This document shows, in pieces, positions 1-8,309 of a stretch of 21,027 bases of DNA (the first letter of the stretch is position 1; every line of letters begins with the position of its first letter). Source of the stretch: a bacterium (GTDB lineage Bacteria > Spirochaetota > UBA4802 > UBA5550); contig JAAENB010000803.1 of NCBI GenBank assembly GCA_024224995.1, positions 1 through 21,027 of the forward strand. The letters run 5' to 3'. A program made the translations under genes and the position numbers. The notes beneath the pieces were generated by a model that saw only the letters and a program-made list of their open reading frames with translations, made no database searches and was not told where the DNA came from.

Positions 1-1923
1 CTCATACTCACCCCGGTAGAATCGGCTCTCCAGGGAGACTATAAGAAGGATGTTGATGAAAATTTTCTCAAGAATATACAGAGAAACGGGATACGGCTTT
101 TAAAGCTCATAAACAACCTGCTTGATTTCGCAAAAATAGAAGCAGGCAGAATGGACTTGAAAATGAAAGAGGTCGATATCGTACGGCTGATGAAAAGTTA
201 CTGGAATTATATCCATTCAACAGTTGAGTCAAATGAGCTCCGGTTTAGCTTTTATTCGGAACGAAAGTCGATGAACGTTTTTCTCGATATAGATAAAACC
301 GATAAAATCGCCATGAATCTTTTTTCAAACTCCTTGAAATTTACTGAAAAAGGCGGTGAAATGGCAATGCGGATCACGGAAGATGAGCGGAGCTGCTTCA
401 TAGAGTTTTCCGATACCGGGGTTGGCATTCCCCCGGATAAAATCGATATAATCTTTGACCGCTTTGGCCAGGCAGCCACGGGCCCATCCCGGGGATACGA
501 AGGCTCGGGCATTGGTCTTGCCCTGGTAAAGGAACTGGTTGAAATGCAGGGAGGGACCATAAAAGTAGAAAGCAGGTATATCAATGACCATCCCAAAGAT
601 CATGGTACTGTTTTTACCATACAGTACCCAAAAGGGAGCGAGCGCCTGGCGAACCAGGATGAAATTGAGTTTGTCCCGGGAAGTGAACTTGAAGAAACCG
701 CGGCCGATCCCTGGTTTGCCGGAATCCGGGAGCTCCGGGACCTGGGAGGAGAGGAGAATTATAAACCTGTTTCCGTGGAGATGCGGTCTCTAAAAGAGAC
801 GAACGGCGCAGCGCTGCTTATTGTTGAAGATAATTCCGGAATGAGAAATTTTTTGGTATCTCTTTTTAAGAACAGCTATTCTCTTACTACAGCGGTAAAC
901 GGGCGTGAGGGGTTTGAAAAGGCCCGCGAGTTAAAACCGGACCTGGTTATAACAGATGTTATGATGCCCGAACTGGACGGCAATGAAATGACCAGGATGC
1001 TTAAGGAGGATAAAGAATTAAAGAGTATCCCGGTAATTATGCTCACGGCAAAGGCCCGGGTTGCTCAAAAGATCGAAGGACTGGAGTATGGGGCCGATGA
1101 CTATGTAACCAAACCCTTTAATTCACGGGAACTCATGGCCCGGGTACGGTCACTTCTTGAGAAGAGAGAAAACCAGAGAGCGCTGGCGGAACGGAACCGG
1201 GTTATTGAGGATGAGCTTGCTGTTGCCCGGCTGCTTCAGCAAAAACTTATGCCCGCGCATTTACCCGAAATTTCGGGATACCGGGCCGCGGTGCAGTATA
1301 TCCCAATGGATGCCGTGGGCGGGGACTTTTATGACTTTAAAACAAATGAAGATAGTATAGAGCTGTTTATTGCCGATGTTTCCGGTCACGGACTTCCCGG
1401 AGCCTTTCTTTCAATGATAACAAAGATGGCTTTTGAAAATATTCGGGAAAGAAGCTCGACAAAAAATGTTTTATATCAAATAAATGACGTTATATGCAGG
1501 TATACGGTACAGAATAATTTTGTAACGGCCTTTTACTGCATAATCAACAGGGATACCAATGTCATGAAATTCAGCAGCGCGGGACATTTTCCCCAATTTA
1601 TATACCGGGAGTCGAATAATACATTCTATGATCTTAATACAAAGGGGCGGCCCCTGGGATGGTTTTCCGATTTACAGCTTGAGGAAAAGGAGATTTCCCT
1701 GAAAGCCGATGACAGAGTAATACTCTATACCGATGGGATAACGGAGAGTGAGAATCCCGGGAATAAATTGTTTGGAATAGGGAGCTTTAAGGATTTTGTA
1801 CAGGAGAGCAGGGCTCATTCCCCTGAGGAGTTCACTCACGCAATAATCGCTCACCTGAAGGAGTATTCGGAAAAAGAAGAATTTGATGATGATCTTTGTT
1901 TGATCGTGTTTGATGTGTTATAA
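1..1923 (+). CDS. Hybrid histidine kinase-response regulator with C-terminal SpoIIE phosphatase, 5'-truncated
   Basis: The reading frame is open from base 1 and ends at TAA 1921-1923, so the gene starts outside the window; the ATG at 151 is internal. Residue numbers count from base 1. Residues 1-50 are the end of a HisKA dimerisation domain (LLDFAKIEAG); the phospho-acceptor His lies upstream. The HATPase_c domain follows, with an N box near 101-115, G1 DTGVGIP near 138 and G2 GSGIGLAL near 168. A receiver domain spans about 270-390, with acidic pair E276/D277, phospho-acceptor D319 (ITDVMMPELDG) and K371 (TKPF). A short helical linker leads into a SpoIIE/PP2C phosphatase at about 399-640, with metal-binding motifs GGDFYD (D442), ADVSGHG (D459), YTDGITE (D578) and FDDDL (629-631). 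The likely role is kinase-to-receiver phosphotransfer controlling the phosphatase, whose usual substrate is a phosphorylated STAS protein. All visible catalytic residues are intact. The input domain cannot be seen. Confidence 0.93.
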   Translation, partial: LILTPVESALQGDYKKDVDENFLKNIQRNGIRLLKLINNLLDFAKIEAGRMDLKMKEVDIVRLMKSYWNYIHSTVESNELRFSFYSERKSMNVFLDIDKTDKIAMNLFSNSLKFTEKGGEMAMRITEDERSCFIEFSDTGVGIPPDKIDIIFDRFGQAATGPSRGYEGSGIGLALVKELVEMQGGTIKVESRYINDHPKDHGTVFTIQYPKGSERLANQDEIEFVPGSELEETAADPWFAGIRELRDLGGEENYKPVSVEMRSLKETNGAALLIVEDNSGMRNFLVSLFKNSYSLTTAVNGREGFEKARELKPDLVITDVMMPELDGNEMTRMLKEDKELKSIPVIMLTAKARVAQKIEGLEYGADDYVTKPFNSRELMARVRSLLEKRENQRALAERNRVIEDELAVARLLQQKLMPAHLPEISGYRAAVQYIPMDAVGGDFYDFKTNEDSIELFIADVSGHGLPGAFLSMITKMAFENIRERSSTKNVLYQINDVICRYTVQNNFVTAFYCIINRDTNVMKFSSAGHFPQFIYRESNNTFYDLNTKGRPLGWFSDLQLEEKEISLKADDRVILYTDGITESENPGNKLFGIGSFKDFVQESRAHSPEEFTHAIIAHLKEYSEKEEFDDDLCLIVFDVL

Positions 1924-1934
1924 AAAATAGATCA

Positions 1935-2077
1935 GAAACTAAATCGTTTTGCGAGCTGCATCTGGCCTGGAAGTATCCCCCTCTTCTAAATGTGAGGACT
2001 GTTTGAGCAACGCGAGTTCCGCAGCATTTAGAAGAGGGGGATGCTTCCAGGCCCGCGCACAAACACAATTTAGTTTC
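1935..2077. repeat. Long imperfect palindrome between genes (REP/MITE-like repeat)
   Basis: The arms 1964-1992 and 2025-2053 are 29 bases long and complementary with one mismatch (T/C at 1974, which would be a G-U pair in one transcript). They flank a 32-base loop. Further out, GAAACTAAAT at 1935-1944 pairs with ATTTAGTTTC at 2068-2077, so the dyad covers the whole interval with looser pairing between. Related half-sites occur at 20754-20790 and 20915-20950, so this is a dispersed family. It fills the gap between the upstream stop and the next gene and could form a strong hairpin in RNA. No T-run follows, so it is not a classical intrinsic terminator. Confidence 0.88.
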
Positions 2078-2099
2078 AGATACACAAAGGAAAGTAAGT

Positions 2100-5000
2100 A
2101 TGATTCAGCTGCCCGGTTACCAGGTAACCGAACAATTATACAAAAGCAGGAATTCCACTATTTATCGCGGCACCAGGGATGGCGATAAGAAGGCTGTTAT
2201 TATAAAACTGCTGAATAAAGAGTTTACCGGTCAGGAGGAACCGGCACGGTTTCGACGGGAATATGAAATTACCCGTAAGCTTGAAGGTGAGGGGATTATT
2301 GGGGTATACGGCCTGGAAACAGATCATACCAGGCTCGCCATGATCCTGGAGGATTGCGGCGGCAGTTCCATAGAAACAGTACTCCCGCTCCGGCACCTCT
2401 CCCTGGCGGAAAAATTATCACTCGCTATTCAAATAACAGAGTCCCTGGGACAAATTCATGCGCAGCATATCATTCATAAGGATATCAATCCTTCGAATCT
2501 GCTATGGAATCCTCAGAAAAACCGGGTAACGATTATTGATTTTGGCATTTCATCGGAACTGACAAGAGAGAACCCGGAAGTCCGCAATCCCAATGTCCTG
2601 GAAGGGACCATCAATTACATCTCCCCGGAACAGACCGGAAGAATGAACCGGGCAATGGATTACCGGACCGATCTCTATTCACTGGGAGTTACCCTGTACG
2701 AGATTTTCACCGGGCAGCTTCCCTTTCAAGCATACGACGCAATGGAAATGGTTCATTACCATATCGCGAAAACCCCGGCCCCGCCAAACACCGTGAATCC
2801 GGATATCCCGGCAACCCTTTCCGCTATTATCCTGAAGCTCCTGTCTAAAACTGCGGAAGAACGATATCAGAATACATTGGGGCTTAAAAGTGACCTGGAA
2901 TACTGCCTGGACCAGCTTACGGAAAAAGGAATAATCAAGGCTTTTGAAATAGGAAAAAATGATATTTCCGGAAGATTTGCCATACCACAGAAGCTCTATG
3001 GGCGGGAGCGGGAAACCGTTCTCCTTCTTGCCGCTTTTGACCGAATAAGCCGGGGTACCAGGGAGATCCTGTTTATTGCCGGAGACCCGGGGATTGGCAA
3101 ATCGGCCCTGGTTAACGAAGTACATAAACCCATAACGGAAAAACGGGGAAATTTTATTTCCGGAAAGTTCGACCAGTTCAAACGGGATATTCCCTATTCC
3201 GCGTTTATCCAGGCCTTTGAAAGACTGGTGAAAAATTTGCTTGGGGAAAATGAAAAAGAACTGAATGACTGGAAAGAGAAACTCCTAAGGGCCTTAGGCC
3301 CGGGCGCGCAGGTGGTAATTGATGTTATTCCTGAAGTTGAATTGATTATTGGCAAACAGCCGCCGGTACAGGAACTCGACCCGGACCAGGAACGGAACAG
3401 GTTCAATATGGTGTTCCTGAATTTTATCCGGGTATTTACCGGGGAAGACTGCCCCCTTGTTTTGTTTATCGATGACCTGCAATGGGCCGACGCGCCTTCT
3501 ATACAACTCATTGAACAAATTATGACGGGGATGGAAACCCGGTACCTGCTCATCATCGGCGCGTACCGCGATTCTGAAGTGGAAGAATCTCACCCGCTTC
3601 TTGCGCTGCCCGCAAGCACTATCACCCTGACTCCCCTGGGAATTGATCATATTAATGATTTATTATCAGACACATTGTTATGCGGCCCGGAAACCACGCA
3701 GGCCCTGGCGGATCTCTGCGCGCAAAAAACCAATGGGAACCCGTTTTTTTTAAATCAATTGTTATATGCTCTCTATGAAGACCGGTATATCAACCTGGAC
3801 ATCCATAACGGCACCTGGACATACGATGTACATGAGATCAGGGACATTGCCATAACCGGCAATGTTGTTGAGCTCATGATTGAAAAGATCCGGAAGCTGA
3901 ATTCCGGCACCCGGGGGGTTCTGAAACTGGCCTCGTGCATTGGGAATCAATTCGACCTGGATACGGTATCCATTGTTTGCGGAAGAACAAAAGATGAGTC
4001 AGCGGAATTGTTGTTTGAGGCATTGCAGGAAAACCTCATAATTCCCATAGATAATTTATACCGCAGTACCCTGAGTTACCGGTTTTTACATGACCGCATT
4101 CAGCAGGCAGCCTATTCTCTTATTGAAGACAGGCAAAAAACAGTGGTTCATGTTACAATCGGGAGGCTGCTGCTGGAAAATATTCCGGAAGCGGAGCGGG
4201 AAGAAAATATTTTTGATATTGTGAACCACCTGAACAAGGGCCGGGAACTGCTGGAGGAACAGCATGAGAAAGACTCCGCTGCCGGGCTGAACCTGCTTGC
4301 CGGGCAGCGGGCAAAAAAATCAGCCGCCTATGGCCCCGCGTATGAATATTTTAAAACAGGGATTGAGCTTGCCGCTGCCGGCGGCTGGGAGCGGGACTAC
4401 CGCCTGGTCCTGTCTCTTTATGAAGAAGGAGCGGAAGCGGCATATTTAAACGGCAGTTACGAAGATATGGAGCGCCTGGCCTCGATAGTACTGGAGCACG
4501 CGGACTCTACCCTGGACCGGGGGAAAATTTATGATATTAAAATAAAAACATATATCGCTCAAAACCGCTTGAATGATTCTATCAATACGGGCCTGGAAAT
4601 ATTAAAACAGCTGGGCATCAATTTTCCCCGGAAGCCTGGTGCGGCCCATTTTTTAAAGGAATTAATTAAAAGCAAAATTGTTTTACGGGGAAAGAACATT
4701 GAAGATTATATTAATTTCCCTGAAATGAAAGACCCGCGAATAAAGACTGTTATTGATCTGCTCAGCAGCCTGTCTGTAGCCGCGTTCTGGTCGGAGCCCA
4801 TGCTGCTCCAGCTCATCATTTTTAAAACAGTGAGCCTTTTTGTGAAGTACGGCAATACCGCTATTTCATCTTTTTCTTATTCTTTAAAGGGGCTTACTTT
4901 TTGTTATATCGGCGAAATAGATACGGGGTACCGTTTCGGCAGGATGGCGCTTGATCTCTTAGATAAAACAGACGACAAACGCTACGAAGCAAGAACAATA

Positions 5001-7280
5001 TTTTCGGTCAATGCCTTTAACCTGCACTGGAAAAATCACGCCAGGGAGACCTTGCCCGCGCTGGAAAGCGCATTTAAGAAAGGGCTTGAAAGCGGCGATT
5101 TTGAGTATGCCGCAGCCTCCCTTATGGTCCTTATGGATCATTCATGCCATGTTGGCGTCCCTCTTGAGGAACTTGAAAAAAGAATGGTGGAAAATGTAAA
5201 AATACTCCGGGCACTAAAAGTGGAAATATATATCAACATGGCAATAATCGATCATCAAAAAGTGCTGAATCTTTTAGGCAGGGCAGAAGACCCATGCCGT
5301 CTCGCGGGCACCAGTTATAACGAAAAGGAACTGCTGCCCGTACTCCGGGAACAGGACGACCGGACCAATCTTTTTGCCCACTATTTCGACACCATGATCC
5401 TTACGTATATATTTCAGGATTACCCGCGGGCCCTTGAAAGCACGGAAAAAGCCGATGAATTAATAGACTCCGTTGCCGGCAGTCTCGCGTCAACGGTCTT
5501 TTACTTTTTTGATTCGTTAATACGCCTTGCCGCGTACGCGACTGCGGAAAAAAAACAGCAAAGAAAACTCTTGAAAAAAGTCTATAAGAATCTGAAAAAA
5601 ATTAAGAAATGGGCTTTCCACGCTCCCATGAATAACGCGCATAAATATTATCTTATTAAGGCAGAGATCGCTAAGGTAAAGCAGCATAAGCGGGCGGCAA
5701 TGGAGCTCTATGAAAAAGCAATAGAACTGGCTCATGAAAATGAGTATTGTAACGAAGAAGCAATTGCGTCGGAACGCGCGGCGAAGTTTTATACTGAAAA
5801 GGGATACAATGCGGTTGCGAAGACGTACCTGACCAGGGCGTATCACTGCTATGTAAAATGGGGAGCCGCCGGCAAAGTGAAACAACTTGAGGAGGAATAT
5901 CCCGGTCTTTCGGAGAAAGAAGTACGGGACCATGCGCCGCCTCTTGATCTATCGTCAATTATAAAGACCGCCCAGGTTATGTCCGGTGAGATAGTACTTG
6001 AAGAACTCCTGGCAACAACCATGAAGCTTCTCATGGAAAACGCCGGCGCGGGAAAGTGTTTTTTTGTAATAAAAACAGGGGGCTTGCTCAATATTGAAGC
6101 TATGGCCGATAAAAATACCAGCATGGTTCTACAGTCAATCCCGGTTGATTCCTCCGAAGAACTGGCACGGTCCATTATTCATTATGTCGACAGAACCGGC
6201 GAAGACCTGGTATTGAATAATGCCTCAAACGATGACCGGTTTTCCCGGGACCCTTATATCGCGAAAAATAAACCGAAATCGATATTATGCTCGCCAATTA
6301 TTCACAAAAGAAAAATGTCGGGGATTCTCTATCTTGAAAATAACCTTGCAACCGATGCCTTTACTCCCGAACGGCTGGAACTGCTGCGGATCTTTTCTTC
6401 CCAGGCCGCTATTTCAATTGAGAACGCCTCCCTGTATCAGAATCTTGAAAGAACAGTGCATAACCGGACTCTTGAACTTGAAAAGGCGAATGAAAAGCTT
6501 ATTCAAAATGCCCTGGATATTGCTGAAGCAAATGAAAAACTGGGAGCACGGAACCGGGTGATTGAGGAGGAGCTGGTTGTGGCGCGGCAGCTCCAGGGAA
6601 AATTACTCCCCGAAGAAATACCCGAAATATCCGGCTACCGTGCCGGGGTAACCTATATCCCAATGGATACCGTTGGCGGCGATTTCTATGATATAAAGGC
6701 TAACAATGATTTCGTTGAACTTTTTATCGCTGATGTTTCAGGGCATGGACTTCCGGGCGCGTTTTTATCGGTAATAACAAAGATGGCCTTTGAGAATATC
6801 CGGGAGAGAAAATCGATCCGTACGGTGTTATACCGGGTCAATGATGTTGTTTGCCGGTATACGGTTCGGAGTAATTTCGTGACTGCCTTTTACTGTATGA
6901 TCGACAGGGATTCCAATAAAATGAGATACTGTAACGCGGGTCATTTTCCCCCAATTATATACCGGAAAAAAGAAGACGTTTTTTTTGAATTATGGGCAAA
7001 AGGGCACCCCTTAGGATGGTTCAAAACCATAAAGCTTGAGGAAATAGAGTTCCGGCTTGAGTCCGGAGACAGGGTGCTGTTATTCACTGACGGGATTACG
7101 GAATGTGAAGATTCCGCCCGTTCGCAATTCGGGGAGGAACGGTTTAAGGATTTTATCCGGAAGAATTCCGCTCTTGCCCCGGAGGATTTCTCCCGGGCAA
7201 TTATCGCGCATCTGAAGGAGTATTCGGAAAAGGATAAATTTGATGATGATTTATGCCTGGTGGTTTTTGATGTGTTATAA
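2100..7280 (+). CDS. Ser/Thr kinase - AAA ATPase - helical repeat - GAF - SpoIIE phosphatase (giant signalling protein 1)
   Basis: This 1726-residue cytoplasmic protein starts at an ATG about ten bases after an AAAGGAAAG ribosome site; no signal peptide or membrane segment is seen. The protein kinase domain covers about 8-275, with catalytic K36 (VIIKLL), HKD at 126-128 in place of HRD, DFG at 147-149 and an activation segment GT..YISPEQTGR. A PknK/MalT-like AAA ATPase domain follows, with Walker A GDPGIGKS at 328-335 and Walker B FIDD at 456-459. Residues about 700-1275 are alpha-helical and TPR-like. A GAF domain lies at about 1285-1450, then a coiled coil. The SpoIIE phosphatase covers about 1490-1726 (D1528, D1545, D1664, DDD 1715-1717). 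In cyanobacterial relatives the C-terminus is usually a histidine kinase. The phosphatase closely resembles that of the gene at 1-1923, while the first 1,450 residues match the gene at 8310. Substrates are unknown; a kinase and an opposing phosphatase in one chain suggest a self-contained switch (inference). Confidence 0.95.
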   Translation: MIQLPGYQVTEQLYKSRNSTIYRGTRDGDKKAVIIKLLNKEFTGQEEPARFRREYEITRKLEGEGIIGVYGLETDHTRLAMILEDCGGSSIETVLPLRHLSLAEKLSLAIQITESLGQIHAQHIIHKDINPSNLLWNPQKNRVTIIDFGISSELTRENPEVRNPNVLEGTINYISPEQTGRMNRAMDYRTDLYSLGVTLYEIFTGQLPFQAYDAMEMVHYHIAKTPAPPNTVNPDIPATLSAIILKLLSKTAEERYQNTLGLKSDLEYCLDQLTEKGIIKAFEIGKNDISGRFAIPQKLYGRERETVLLLAAFDRISRGTREILFIAGDPGIGKSALVNEVHKPITEKRGNFISGKFDQFKRDIPYSAFIQAFERLVKNLLGENEKELNDWKEKLLRALGPGAQVVIDVIPEVELIIGKQPPVQELDPDQERNRFNMVFLNFIRVFTGEDCPLVLFIDDLQWADAPSIQLIEQIMTGMETRYLLIIGAYRDSEVEESHPLLALPASTITLTPLGIDHINDLLSDTLLCGPETTQALADLCAQKTNGNPFFLNQLLYALYEDRYINLDIHNGTWTYDVHEIRDIAITGNVVELMIEKIRKLNSGTRGVLKLASCIGNQFDLDTVSIVCGRTKDESAELLFEALQENLIIPIDNLYRSTLSYRFLHDRIQQAAYSLIEDRQKTVVHVTIGRLLLENIPEAEREENIFDIVNHLNKGRELLEEQHEKDSAAGLNLLAGQRAKKSAAYGPAYEYFKTGIELAAAGGWERDYRLVLSLYEEGAEAAYLNGSYEDMERLASIVLEHADSTLDRGKIYDIKIKTYIAQNRLNDSINTGLEILKQLGINFPRKPGAAHFLKELIKSKIVLRGKNIEDYINFPEMKDPRIKTVIDLLSSLSVAAFWSEPMLLQLIIFKTVSLFVKYGNTAISSFSYSLKGLTFCYIGEIDTGYRFGRMALDLLDKTDDKRYEARTIFSVNAFNLHWKNHARETLPALESAFKKGLESGDFEYAAASLMVLMDHSCHVGVPLEELEKRMVENVKILRALKVEIYINMAIIDHQKVLNLLGRAEDPCRLAGTSYNEKELLPVLREQDDRTNLFAHYFDTMILTYIFQDYPRALESTEKADELIDSVAGSLASTVFYFFDSLIRLAAYATAEKKQQRKLLKKVYKNLKKIKKWAFHAPMNNAHKYYLIKAEIAKVKQHKRAAMELYEKAIELAHENEYCNEEAIASERAAKFYTEKGYNAVAKTYLTRAYHCYVKWGAAGKVKQLEEEYPGLSEKEVRDHAPPLDLSSIIKTAQVMSGEIVLEELLATTMKLLMENAGAGKCFFVIKTGGLLNIEAMADKNTSMVLQSIPVDSSEELARSIIHYVDRTGEDLVLNNASNDDRFSRDPYIAKNKPKSILCSPIIHKRKMSGILYLENNLATDAFTPERLELLRIFSSQAAISIENASLYQNLERTVHNRTLELEKANEKLIQNALDIAEANEKLGARNRVIEEELVVARQLQGKLLPEEIPEISGYRAGVTYIPMDTVGGDFYDIKANNDFVELFIADVSGHGLPGAFLSVITKMAFENIRERKSIRTVLYRVNDVVCRYTVRSNFVTAFYCMIDRDSNKMRYCNAGHFPPIIYRKKEDVFFELWAKGHPLGWFKTIKLEEIEFRLESGDRVLLFTDGITECEDSARSQFGEERFKDFIRKNSALAPEDFSRAIIAHLKEYSEKDKFDDDLCLVVFDVL

Positions 7281-7288
7281 CAACTCTT

Positions 7289-8035
7289 TTAATCGGCCGG
7301 AATAACCGGAACATCCTGGCAGATGATTGGTATCCCTTGCGTGTGAAATGGCGCGGCCAGGTCGTCAAGTTCAATTACCTGGTCCAGGGTGTCCAGGTGC
7401 AGCTGTAAAATAGCCCATGAGAAACTTGCGGTCGATTCCATTTGCGCTGCCGCTGCCATTTGCGCGTGCTCTTCCGCTTTGTTCGATATGCGCAGCATCG
7501 ATTCCAGGGTATGGCGCAGCATACAATTATACCGTTTGTCCGCGTCAGCCGCGTCAACAGCGGTCATGATTTCTTCAAGTTTTGTACTGAGGCCGGAAAA
7601 ACCTCCCTGGTAATAGGCTGTTCGCAGATCTGCGGCATAGGTGTTATTGGTCTGGGAAGTGCGGGAATAAGCAGGGGCTGTCCAGCTTTCCGAATAGTCC
7701 GGAGCCAGGTCCATTGAAACGAATTCATGACATACGATTGAGAGTCCCGCCTCCTGCCAGGGAATGGCCTGTTTATCGATAATTTTCGCGATTGGCAGGG
7801 ATAACTCTTCCATTGCTATGAGGCTTTCCGAAACCTGCAATGCCTGGCTTGCCGGTATGGATTTGGTCTCTGCCCACCGCGCGTATTCTGTTTTTCTTAT
7901 GGTATTTTTCACTATCGCTTCTTCCAGGTGCACCTGGAAACACCTGCTTCCTTCGTTTTCGGGAATCTCTTGCGTGCGGCATCGGGGGATGTAAATGATA
8001 ATTAGTACGAGTAGTAATATTAGATTTGTTTTCAT
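7289..8035 (-). CDS. Hypothetical exported protein
   Basis: This 248-residue protein is encoded on the opposite strand, converging on the gene ending at 7280 with only 8 bases between. The start is ATG at 8033-8035 with AAAGGG upstream. Residues 1-17 form a signal-peptide-like segment: MKTN followed by an unbroken run of Leu/Ile/Val. Cys19 follows but is preceded by Pro-Arg, so a standard lipobox is absent; secretion to the periplasm or outer surface is more likely than lipidation. The mature part is rich in Ala, Glu and Leu and looks mainly helical. Further cysteines occur at 32 and later (SIVCHEF, YNCMLRH, IICQDV). I recognise no family or catalytic motif. The gene is flanked by two paralogous giant kinases but is oppositely transcribed, so a functional link is not shown. 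The coding call rests on the intact frame, signal peptide and ribosome site. Confidence 0.75.
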   Translation of the reverse strand: MKTNLILLLVLIIIYIPRCRTQEIPENEGSRCFQVHLEEAIVKNTIRKTEYARWAETKSIPASQALQVSESLIAMEELSLPIAKIIDKQAIPWQEAGLSIVCHEFVSMDLAPDYSESWTAPAYSRTSQTNNTYAADLRTAYYQGGFSGLSTKLEEIMTAVDAADADKRYNCMLRHTLESMLRISNKAEEHAQMAAAAQMESTASFSWAILQLHLDTLDQVIELDDLAAPFHTQGIPIICQDVPVIPAD

Positions 8036-8102
8036 AGGAACCCTTTGTATAATTTATATTTATTGCCATTTAAAAATTTGGGATCTATACGTCAACTCTA
8101 AA

Positions 8103-8129
8103 AATGTACAATTGGGTAGTATTTGTCAA
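8103..8129 (-). promoter_or_regulatory. Possible promoter for the exported-protein gene
   Basis: On the minus strand a perfect TTGACA (8124-8129) is followed after 15 bases by TACATT (8103-8108), a 4/6 match to the -10 consensus. The short spacer makes this weak. It lies about 70 bases upstream of the ATG at 8035. The sequence overlapping the spacer, GGTAGTATTT read on the plus strand, recurs upstream of the lipoprotein gene at 16879. Confidence 0.3.
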
Positions 8130-8236
8130 AGTTTAGTCCGGGTACATATCTTAGAGGAACCGGCTCCAAAGCCCAAAATTGGCTATTATATAGAAGAAAG
8201 TGATGTGAAAAACCGGAATAGCCCCAATTTTCTTAA

Positions 8237-8265
8237 TAGACATTCTTTTATTATTACTGTATTAT
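8237..8265 (+). promoter_or_regulatory. Probable sigma-70 type promoter for giant protein 2
   Basis: TAGACA (8237-8242) and TATTAT (8260-8265) are each 5/6 matches to the consensus hexamers and are separated by exactly 17 bases in A+T-rich DNA. Transcription would start near 8272, leaving a leader of about 38 bases that carries the ribosome site AAAGGTG at 8297-8303. The rest of 8036-8309, between the two divergent genes, shows no coding signal I would defend. Confidence 0.5.
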
Positions 8266-8309
8266 TATGATATGCTTTTTATCAACGATTCATAACAAAG
8301 GTGTAGTAT

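Noticed and set aside
1964..2053. Intrinsic terminator for the gene ending at 1923
   Set aside because: The hairpin is far longer than usual, the loop is 32 bases and no T-run follows; a dispersed repeat explains it better.
1949..2188. Frames of 78-79 codons across the palindrome on both strands
   Set aside because: They are created by the inverted repeat being open in several frames; the two products share the same repeat-derived peptide and have no ribosome site.
7970..8035. Lipoprotein signal at Cys19 of the exported protein
   Set aside because: Pro-Arg precedes the cysteine; a charged residue at -1 is incompatible with known lipoboxes.
7995..8270. A 91-codon plus-strand frame in the region between the exported-protein gene and giant protein 2
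   Set aside because: It overlaps the signal-peptide region of the minus-strand gene, has no ribosome site, low-complexity composition and covers the probable promoters.
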